The notes beneath the pieces were generated by a model. The model made no database searches, was not told the DNA's origin, and was given only the letters and a program-made list of their open reading frames with translations. Shown piece after piece: positions 21,726 to 27,958 of a DNA stretch of 27,958 nucleotides. The DNA comes from DUMJ01 sp964655195 (lineage in GTDB: Bacteria; DUMJ01): contig CAZZLK010000116.1 in assembly GCA_964655195.1 (NCBI GenBank), forward strand, positions 1-27,958, written 5' to 3'. Made by a program: the position numbers and the translations under genes. How positions within the stretch are numbered: the stretch's first letter is position 1; each line of letters starts with the position of its first letter.

Positions 21726-23604
21726 TCGTAGAGCACAGAGAGATATACCAGCTTCAGGTTTTAGAGGTCCTGGATTTAGAGGACCAGGCTTTAGAGGTCC
21801 TGGTTTTGGCCCTCCTGGTGGTCATTTTGTCCATGGTGCTGTAAAGCCAGAGAATCCTAAAGAAACTTTAAAGAGGCTTTGGGAGTATCTTAAGCCTCAT
21901 AGACTTAGACTTCTACTGATCTTCTCATTGATCATTGTTACTTCTCTTTTGATGCTTGTAGGTCCCTATCTCATAGGTAGAGCCATTGATGACTATATAA
22001 TTCCTAAGAACTTCAGAGGACTTTTGTCTCTTGTAATCTTTATGGCATGCCTGTATATTGTGAATTCTTTACTTATGTGGTTACAGGGTTACATCAGTAT
22101 ACGCACTGTACAGAGCATAGTATTCAATCTGAGAAAAGATTTATTCAATAAGCTACAGAGCTTACCACTTCGTTTCTTTGATAGTACCCCTCATGGAGAT
22201 ATAATGAGCAGACTGACCAACGACATAGATACTATAAATATGTCTTTGGGAATGAGTTTAACCCAGTTCTTTTCTGGTATTGTTTCTATTATAGGCACAA
22301 TCTTTATAATGCTTCGAATGAGTCCTATACTTACCCTTGTGAGTATGATAGTAGTTCCATTGACTCTTCTTATCACCACTTTTGTTTCTTCCCGTACCAG
22401 AGAGAGTTTCCTTGCTAATCAGACTATCCTTGGACAGCTTAATGGTGTAGCTGAAGAGAATATCAATGGGCTAAGAGTTGTTAAGATCTTTGCCAGGGAA
22501 GAAAGAGAGATAGAGAAGTTTCAGACTGTAAATGAAGAGTTGAGGCAGGCTGGTATCAGAGCCCAGATATTTGCCGGTATTATGGGCCCTCTTATGAATG
22601 TTGTGAATAATCTGAGTTTTGCTATTATCGCAGGATTTGGTGGCTGGTTTGCTGCTAAAAGCATAGTAAGTGTGGGTACAGTAGCCAGTTTTATAATCTA
22701 TTCCAGGCAATTTACCCGTCCTATAAACGAACTTGCAAATCTATTCAATATGATTCAGTCTGCTATAGCCAGTGCTGAGAGAGTATTCAAGGTTATAAAT
22801 GAACCACCAGAGCCTGTAGATACCCCCGATGCGGTGGAGCTTAAAGATGTGAAGGGCGAAGTTGAGTTTAAGAATGTGTACTTTTCTTACAAAGAGGGGG
22901 TACCGGTATTAAAGGATATAAACTTCCATGTAAAGCCCGGTCAGACAATTGCACTCGTTGGTCCAACAGGTGCTGGAAAGACCACAATAGTTAATCTTCT
23001 GACCAGATTCTACGATGTGGATAGCGGGTCTATTTTGATAGATGGGATAGATATAAGAAAGATAAAGAGGAGTTGTCTTCGTTCTCTCCTGGGAATAGTC
23101 CTGCAGGATACATATCTCTTCTCTGTATCTATAAAGGATAATATAAGATATGGCCGACTGGACGCTACAGACCAGGAAGTGATAGAGGCTGCAAGACTTG
23201 CCAATGCAGAACACTTTATCCTGAGACTCCCTAAAGGATATGATACAGTACTGACAGATGGCGGTGAAAATCTCAGTCAGGGACAGAGGCAGTTACTTGC
23301 TATAGCCAGGGCTATTCTGGCAGACCCCGCTATACTGATACTTGATGAGGCTACAAGTAACGTTGATACAAAGACAGAGAAACAGATACAGTCCGCTATG
23401 TTAAACCTGATGAAGGGTCGTACTAGCTTTGTTATAGCTCATCGCCTCAGCACAATACGCAATGCGGATATGATACTGGTGATAAATAATGGTGAGATAG
23501 TCGAGAGAGGTACACATAAAGAACTGCTCAAGAAGAAAGGATTCTACTATAATCTCTATATGAGTCAATTTGGTATAGAGGAAAAGGTCGCAGAGGCTAT
23601 TTAG
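21718..23604 (+). CDS. ABC exporter half, catalytic ATP site (TM288/BmrD-like)
   Basis: 628 residues. A Gly/Pro-rich N-terminal tail (about 14-35, four FRGPG-type units) precedes the six-helix domain (about 55-345) and the nucleotide-binding domain. Walker A GPTGAGKTT (about 414), Walker B ILILDEATSNVD with the catalytic Glu, and VIAHRLST with the switch His are canonical, but the signature is LSQGQ. It thus complements the partner exactly: its Glu and His face the partner's good LSGGQ, and its poor signature faces the partner's poor Walker B. The last codons and stop form half of a terminator hairpin. Confidence 0.94.
   Translation: MPDRRAQRDIPASGFRGPGFRGPGFRGPGFGPPGGHFVHGAVKPENPKETLKRLWEYLKPHRLRLLLIFSLIIVTSLLMLVGPYLIGRAIDDYIIPKNFRGLLSLVIFMACLYIVNSLLMWLQGYISIRTVQSIVFNLRKDLFNKLQSLPLRFFDSTPHGDIMSRLTNDIDTINMSLGMSLTQFFSGIVSIIGTIFIMLRMSPILTLVSMIVVPLTLLITTFVSSRTRESFLANQTILGQLNGVAEENINGLRVVKIFAREEREIEKFQTVNEELRQAGIRAQIFAGIMGPLMNVVNNLSFAIIAGFGGWFAAKSIVSVGTVASFIIYSRQFTRPINELANLFNMIQSAIASAERVFKVINEPPEPVDTPDAVELKDVKGEVEFKNVYFSYKEGVPVLKDINFHVKPGQTIALVGPTGAGKTTIVNLLTRFYDVDSGSILIDGIDIRKIKRSCLRSLLGIVLQDTYLFSVSIKDNIRYGRLDATDQEVIEAARLANAEHFILRLPKGYDTVLTDGGENLSQGQRQLLAIARAILADPAILILDEATSNVDTKTEKQIQSAMLNLMKGRTSFVIAHRLSTIRNADMILVINNGEIVERGTHKELLKKKGFYYNLYMSQFGIEEKVAEAI
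21760..21819 (+). repeat. Four 15-bp units coding FRGPG in the exporter N-terminus
   Basis: Three units encode FRGPG and the fourth FGPPG. Third-base differences among units show that it is not a brand-new expansion. Gly/Pro-rich N-terminal tails are common in this half of heterodimeric exporters. Confidence 0.8.
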
Positions 23605-23613
23605 CCTCTTTTT
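23592..23613 (+). terminator. Intrinsic terminator of the exporter operon, made from two stop codons
   Basis: AGAGGCTA (23592-23599) pairs with TAGCCTCT (23602-23609) and is followed by T to 23613. The stop of the exporter gene (TAG, 23602-23604) and the stop of convergent hisG (TAA on minus, 23603-23601) lie at its apex. The T-tract serves only rightward transcription. Confidence 0.75.
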
Positions 23614-24221
23614 AAACTATGTAATATCTCTTTTATCTCCTCTGCTTTTATATGTAAGCTGGCTCTATTGGCAATAAGTCTGGCTGAAGAGGTTGCTATC
23701 TCTTCCCAGACTTTTAGATTATTTTCCCTTAAAGTCCTTCCGGTAGATACTATATCTACTATTACGTCCGCTATACCAGTGACTGGCGCAAGCTCTATAG
23801 AGCCGCTGAGGTTTAATATCTCTATAGAAATACCTTTCCTGTTGAAGAATTCCCTAGCTATCCTCGGATACTTTGTGGCTACCCTTATAATATCACCCTT
23901 AAAGAACAGTTCCTCTGGTCTGGCGGTGTCTGGTATTGCTACAACTATCCTGCATCTTCCTATACCCAGATCATAAAGCTCATACACCTGTGGTCTTTCT
24001 TCCAGGAGGATATCTTTCCCTACTATTCCAATATCTGCTGTCCCGTATTCGACATATATATGTACATCTTTAGGTTTGCATATGAAAAACTTCAGATTTC
24101 CACTTGTCCCTGAGAGTTTTCTACTTTCAAGGATTTCGGTTGGAAAATGAATGCCAGAGCTTTCGAATAACTTGACACATTCTTCAAGCATTCTTCCAGA
24201 AGGTAATGCTATTGCTAACAT
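23601..24221 (-). CDS. hisG: ATP phosphoribosyltransferase, short form
   Basis: 206 residues, the short HisG that lacks the C-terminal regulatory domain and needs HisZ, encoded directly upstream. Motifs: GTADIGIVGKDILLEE (about 59-74) and the PRPP-binding region around ADVIVDIVSTGRTLRENNL (about 151-169). First step of histidine synthesis (ATP + PRPP). Overlaps hisZ by 7 nt. The rest of the his pathway is not in the window. Confidence 0.95.
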   Translation of the reverse strand: MLAIALPSGRMLEECVKLFESSGIHFPTEILESRKLSGTSGNLKFFICKPKDVHIYVEYGTADIGIVGKDILLEERPQVYELYDLGIGRCRIVVAIPDTARPEELFFKGDIIRVATKYPRIAREFFNRKGISIEILNLSGSIELAPVTGIADVIVDIVSTGRTLRENNLKVWEEIATSSARLIANRASLHIKAEEIKEILHSLKRG

Positions 24222-25324
24222 AAGAATATCTTGCTCCTTCCCCTTCTAGCATTTATTTCCTCTTCATCCGAACAACGTATAAGTTCCACCTTAAGGCCCT
24301 CTTTTCTCTTTTCCTGCGCTAATTTCATTGCCTCCCTGAGTCTTTCTCCTGTATAACCAATAACCAGGTCTGGCTCAGATTCCACTCTTAAGATCCTACT
24401 TGCAACTCTTTCTATCCCTATAGCAAATCCAGTTGCTGGTAGAGGCATCCCAAACCTTTCCAGTAAGCCATCGTACCTTCCACCACCTACAACCGGTAGA
24501 CCCAAACCTTCTATGTATCCTTCAAATGTTATACCTGTATAATACTCAAAGTCCCTGATAACGCCGAGATTAATCCTGGTCCTTTTATAGCCAAGACTTT
24601 CCAGATCAGATATAAAGAGTGAGAGCTGGTTTAGAGGTTCTTCTAGTCCGGGGATATATCTTACGTATCTGTAAGCCTCCTCTATTATCTCTTTCCCTCC
24701 ATTTAAGAAAGGGAGTGTCTCTACAAAAGATAGGACATCCTTGTCTTTTATAAAGGACCTTATACTCACAAAGTCTCCACTTTTTATAGCCTCTAGAATG
24801 GAGACATCGGTAATTTCAATGATGGCTGGTATAATCCTTGCATGGCTTACCTCTATATGAACAATCAGACCTAATCTTTCAAATATCTCCTCTATGAGAG
24901 AGATGATCTCTATATCTCCGGAAAGGGAGGGTTCACCGATCAATTCTGCCCCTCCCTGAGTGAACTCTTTCTGCATAAGTGGTTGGAAAGGTATATTCCT
25001 GAATACCTTTCCTATATAGTAAAATCTAAATGGACCCCTCTCTCCCCTGTATCTGGTGGTAACTAATCTTGCTATAGAGGTTGTGAATTCTGGTCTGATA
25101 GAGAGAAGGGCTCCATCCCTATCTATGACCTTATATAGCAGAGTGTCATCTCTGGTATTTGTCCCTAGCATAATGACATCGGCATATTCCAATGTTGGGG
25201 TTATCACTTCTCTGTATCCAAAGGACTCTGATACCTTTCTTATAGTTTCTTCTACCAGTCTTATTCTTTCAGCTTCTTCAGGAAGATAGTCTCTAAAACC
25301 TGGAGGAGGGGTAAGATATCTCAT
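24215..25324 (-). CDS. hisZ: ATP phosphoribosyltransferase regulatory subunit
   Basis: 369 residues, histidyl-tRNA-synthetase-like catalytic fold without the anticodon-binding part of normal HisRS length. Class II features: PGFRDYLPEEAERIR start, motif-2-like region with FRFYYIGKVFRN, and GGRYDGLLERFG. Adjacent short hisG makes HisZ rather than HisRS near certain. Start overlaps the RACo stop as ATGA, so it is read from the RACo promoter. Confidence 0.93.
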   Translation of the reverse strand: MRYLTPPPGFRDYLPEEAERIRLVEETIRKVSESFGYREVITPTLEYADVIMLGTNTRDDTLLYKVIDRDGALLSIRPEFTTSIARLVTTRYRGERGPFRFYYIGKVFRNIPFQPLMQKEFTQGGAELIGEPSLSGDIEIISLIEEIFERLGLIVHIEVSHARIIPAIIEITDVSILEAIKSGDFVSIRSFIKDKDVLSFVETLPFLNGGKEIIEEAYRYVRYIPGLEEPLNQLSLFISDLESLGYKRTRINLGVIRDFEYYTGITFEGYIEGLGLPVVGGGRYDGLLERFGMPLPATGFAIGIERVASRILRVESEPDLVIGYTGERLREAMKLAQEKRKEGLKVELIRCSDEEEINARRGRSKIFLC

Positions 25325-27123
25325 CTGTTTGCCTCAAAATACATAAACTCTGCAAACTTCTCCTGGAAATCTCTTCTGGATGAAAGTTCTATGTAATTGA
25401 CCTTTCTGGACACCTCTTCTGCTATCCTCCGTATGTCTCTATCTAGAAGGGCAAGTTTTGCTCCCTCTCCGGCAGCATTTCCAACCGAGTATACCCTGCT
25501 TACAGGTAGAGGGGGAAGCAATCCTATCTTTATCGCACTTTCTGGATTCAGGTATGTTCCGAATGCCCCTGCTAGATATACGGTATCTATGTCCGAATAG
25601 TCTCTTCCTGTTTCCTCCAGGAGTATCTCTATCCCTGCCCTGATAGCACTTTTGGCTAACTGAAGCTCTCTTATATCCCTCTGATTTATAGGTATCTCTC
25701 CTCCATTAGCCCTTAGGACAAATTCTAATCCGTTGTTATTCTTACGTATTGTGTCTCTTACAATTATTCCTTCAGGGCAGACGATTCTTCCTGTTTCATC
25801 AAGGATTCCCAGTTCTATCATAACGGCAACTGCATCTAGAAGACCAGAGCCGCATATGCCTACAGGAGTGACATCGTCTATCACATGGACATTTATCTCT
25901 CCATCGTCTATACTGACGTGGTCGATAGCTCCTCTAGCTCCTCTCATTCCATAGGTAATATTAGCCCCTTCAAATGCCGGTCCAGCTGCGGTAGAACATG
26001 CGAATAACTTATCTCCATCCTTTAAGACCATCTCACCATTTGTACCTATATCTATGGCAAGTTTTACTCCGTCTCCTTTATACAAACCGGTAGCTAGGAT
26101 TACCCCTACTGTATCAGCACCTACATATCCGGATATATTTGGAAGTATATAGCACCTGCCATTTGGATTTATCCTTATCCCAAGTTGGGAGGCATTAATT
26201 AATAGAGGTTTAGTAAAAACAGGTATGTAGGGAGAAACCGCTATGTAATTTGGTGGTACTCCTAAAAAGAGATGTGTCATAGTAGTATTACCTACGACTG
26301 TAACATCATAGATATCATCACTACCTATCCTCTGTTTAGCACATAATTTTTCTATCAATAAGTTTATTTCATCTATAACTAAATCCTGTAATTCTTTCAG
26401 GCCCCCTCTGATTGCATAGTCTATTCTGGATATGACGTCCGCCCCTCTTTTTGCCTGTGGATTCATAGATGAAGCTACATCTATCTCCCCTTTTGTGAGG
26501 TCCAATAGATATACGACCACCGTTGTGGTACCTATATCTATCGCTATTCCGTAGGGATGTCTATCGCTCTTTTTTCTTACTTCCAGGAGTGTATCTTCGT
26601 ATAGTATAGCCTCTACATTAAAATCATTTTCCCTCAGTATTGACGGTATATCTTTTAAAACACTTATATCGGATATCGTTAATTTTCTATTTATCTCATC
26701 TTCCAGTCTCTCTATGTCATCTCTCTGATCCTCCAGTGATGGTGGAGTAGGCTTTAATCTGAAAATTTGCACCGCCGGATTTATCTTAACCTCTCCTAAC
26801 GTCTTACCAGTTGTCAGTATCTGATGTGCATATACCCTTGTCTGTGGAGGTATCTCTATGTCGACATCCCCCTTTATTAATGCCTGGCATGCGAGTCGAT
26901 ATCCCTCTCTGATCATATCCTCAGAGATAAGATTCTCTTCGTTTGCAGACACCTTAGATAGGTGTCCTCTTGCTTTTACAATACACTGTCCACACCAGCC
27001 TGCCCCACCACAGGGAGTTTCAAGTTTTATACCTAGCTTTTCTAAAGCCTCCAGTAAAGTGGTATCTTTTTCTGCTGAACCTTCTATTCCATCCGGATAT
27101 ATCCTTATTTTATACCTTTCCAT
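25321..27123 (-). CDS. RACo-like ferredoxin/ASKHA ATPase (corrinoid reductive activator family)
   Basis: 600 residues. The N-terminal [2Fe-2S] ferredoxin domain has C38, C44, C47 and C79 (CGGAGWCGQC plus ACQ). A linker leads to the ASKHA ATPase core (DUF4445-type) with YGIAIDIGTTTVVVYLLD, the second phosphate region LAIDIGTNGEM, and TVYLAGAFGTYLNPESA. Family members reduce Co(II) in corrinoid methyltransferase proteins back to Co(I) using ATP. No corrinoid protein or methyltransferase is adjacent; instead it is the first gene of an operon with hisZ-hisG. Good Shine-Dalgarno AGGAG at 8 nt. Partner unknown. Confidence 0.9.
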   Translation of the reverse strand: MERYKIRIYPDGIEGSAEKDTTLLEALEKLGIKLETPCGGAGWCGQCIVKARGHLSKVSANEENLISEDMIREGYRLACQALIKGDVDIEIPPQTRVYAHQILTTGKTLGEVKINPAVQIFRLKPTPPSLEDQRDDIERLEDEINRKLTISDISVLKDIPSILRENDFNVEAILYEDTLLEVRKKSDRHPYGIAIDIGTTTVVVYLLDLTKGEIDVASSMNPQAKRGADVISRIDYAIRGGLKELQDLVIDEINLLIEKLCAKQRIGSDDIYDVTVVGNTTMTHLFLGVPPNYIAVSPYIPVFTKPLLINASQLGIRINPNGRCYILPNISGYVGADTVGVILATGLYKGDGVKLAIDIGTNGEMVLKDGDKLFACSTAAGPAFEGANITYGMRGARGAIDHVSIDDGEINVHVIDDVTPVGICGSGLLDAVAVMIELGILDETGRIVCPEGIIVRDTIRKNNNGLEFVLRANGGEIPINQRDIRELQLAKSAIRAGIEILLEETGRDYSDIDTVYLAGAFGTYLNPESAIKIGLLPPLPVSRVYSVGNAAGEGAKLALLDRDIRRIAEEVSRKVNYIELSSRRDFQEKFAEFMYFEANR

Positions 27124-27161
27124 TCTATACGCTCCTAAATAAAGGCTTATTACTTTTGTAA

Positions 27162-27189
27162 ATTATATCATGTGACGTCCTCCCCTCAA
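27162..27189 (-). promoter_or_regulatory. Promoter of RACo-hisZG, with -35 inside the insertion element
   Basis: Minus strand: -35 TTGAGG (27189-27184), 16-bp spacer, extended -10 TGATATAAT (TATAAT at 27167-27162). The -10 lies in host DNA and the -35 within the end of the tnpB element, overlapping its stop codon. Confidence 0.6.
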
Positions 27190-27218
27190 TAAATTGAGAG
27201 GCATCCTAAAACGGATGC
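27183..27218 (-). other. Hairpins at the tnpB element end (possible reRNA/omega-RNA scaffold)
   Basis: GCATCC (27201-27206) pairs with GGATGC (27213-27218), a perfect 6-bp stem. CTCAA (27185-27189) pairs with TTGAG (27194-27198). Both overlap the last tnpB codons, where the guide RNA of IS605 elements is made. A guide would then be copied from DNA beyond about 27172. Confidence 0.45.
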
Positions 27219-27958
27219 ACGCAAAGGTTTACCTTCGCGCTTTGGTTCAGCGACGCCATGCCATCCAAGAAGATATGACACGACCGCGGGCCGCGCCACA
27301 CGGCCACTACTCCCCTTCATGGGAGATACCTGATACGCCCTTTCGTAGATATTCAGGGCACCATTTATATCCGCCTGTGTTCTCCACCCACAGGAGCATA
27401 CGTATAACCCCCGGTGCCTCCGGTTGGAAGCCATAACCTTCCCGCAGATATGACAAGTAACGGACGTGCTCTTCTCATCTACGTTATCCCGTACCAGAAT
27501 TCCCGCCAGTGCCCCTTTGTATTTAAGCATATCAATCAGCTTTCGGTACGGCCAGGTATGTAATCGCTGGTTCAGTCGGTCTCCATAGTCAATGCCCTGT
27601 CGGATCCCGTTAAGGTCACCAATGGCTATCTCCTTCACGCCCCGCCGTATGCATTCCGCAATAAAATGGGAGGTAGCTATGTGCAGTAACTGCTCTACCT
27701 GTTTTCTTTCCTTATGTGCTATCTCCTTCCACCTGCGGGAGTTCTGCCAGAGACTTGCCCGCACCTTCTGCCAGTACCACCTCACCGACTTGAGGAACCT
27801 GCCAGAGGAAAGCATTACCGCACCATCTTCACCCGACCGTAGTAACTTACAACACCGCCGTCGCCCACGGCAACAGCCATGACGACCCCCCCACCAAGGT
27901 CTACCGCTGCCTTCCCCCCCCCGTTTTTTTCGCGGGCCTTAACTTCCACCACCAGCCG
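27186..27958 (-). pseudogene. tnpB: TnpB RNA-guided nuclease, frameshifted and cut by the window edge
   Basis: From 27815 to the stop the frame encodes the C-terminal half: RWYWQKVR, AIGDLNG (RuvC region), VDEKSTSVTCHICGKV with the zinc-finger Cys and the second acidic residue, and VCSCGWRTQADINGALNI with the third catalytic Asp. The first RuvC Asp (KAAVDLGG) lies upstream in another frame that stops at about 27816. One added base near 27825-27832 would join the two as VVSYYGSGEDGAVMLSSGR. So there is one frameshift, either mutation or assembly error near long C/G runs (27886-27892, 27914-27922). TnpB proteins cut DNA guided by an RNA from the element's 3' end. Confidence 0.8.

Larger units (their letters stand above)
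27172..27958 (-). mobile_element. IS605-family (tnpB-only, IS1341-type) element, 3' part
   Basis: The region holds a tnpB remnant, is visibly richer in G+C than the rest of the window, and closes on the left with hairpins and a GGGGAGGACGTCAC-like end at about 27172-27185 (minus sense), a style usual for right ends of these elements. No tnpA is seen. The other end is beyond the window. The exact boundary is an estimate. Confidence 0.7.

Noticed and set aside
27194..27882. Two rightward open frames over the tnpB region
   Set aside because: They are antisense shadows of TnpB, whose zinc-finger and RuvC motifs are on the minus strand.

Overview
The window comes from an AT-rich bacterial chromosome, heavy in ATA, AGA and AGG codons, with Shine-Dalgarno-led genes, frequent 4-8 nt start/stop overlaps and sigma-70-type promoters. 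A type I-B CRISPR-Cas locus, a RACo-like corrinoid-activation protein, a URO-D/MtaA-like protein and an IS605-type TnpB together suggest an anaerobic, perhaps thermophilic, Firmicutes-like or related low-GC lineage. The sequence does not allow a firmer assignment.

Left part (1-12942): a complete type I-B CRISPR-Cas locus read leftwards. A WYL-domain regulator with a palindromic operator in its promoter is followed by cas6, cas8b (with a strong internal start for a Cas11b-like small subunit), cas7, cas5, cas3, cas4, cas1 and cas2. The cas1-cas2 junction is split by an MNT-HEPN gene pair. This pair is flanked by an imperfect 40-bp direct duplication of the cas1 3' end. A second, different pair of the MntA-HepT type follows cas2. 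Beyond it, a zinc-finger/PH-like protein of unknown role runs in the opposite direction, and its upstream region is shared with the CRISPR leader. The leader carries a good leftward promoter and an 11-bp inverted repeat. The array fills 1-690 (10 spacers, running off the left edge).

Middle part (12981-19351): a ThuA-Gfo/Idh/MocA fusion oxidoreductase, a small membrane protein, a URO-D superfamily protein, and a metY-metX-metW operon for methionine synthesis by acetylation and direct sulfhydrylation of homoserine. The operon has its own promoter and no visible riboswitch.

Right part (19352-27958): a MarR regulator with a near-perfect operator set controls a heterodimeric ABC exporter pair whose two ATP sites are degenerate and canonical in a complementary way. 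The exporter operon converges on a leftward RACo-hisZ-hisG operon, and both final stop codons lie inside one terminator hairpin. The window ends in a GC-richer, frameshifted IS605-type tnpB whose end abuts, and may supply the -35 box of, the promoter of the RACo operon.
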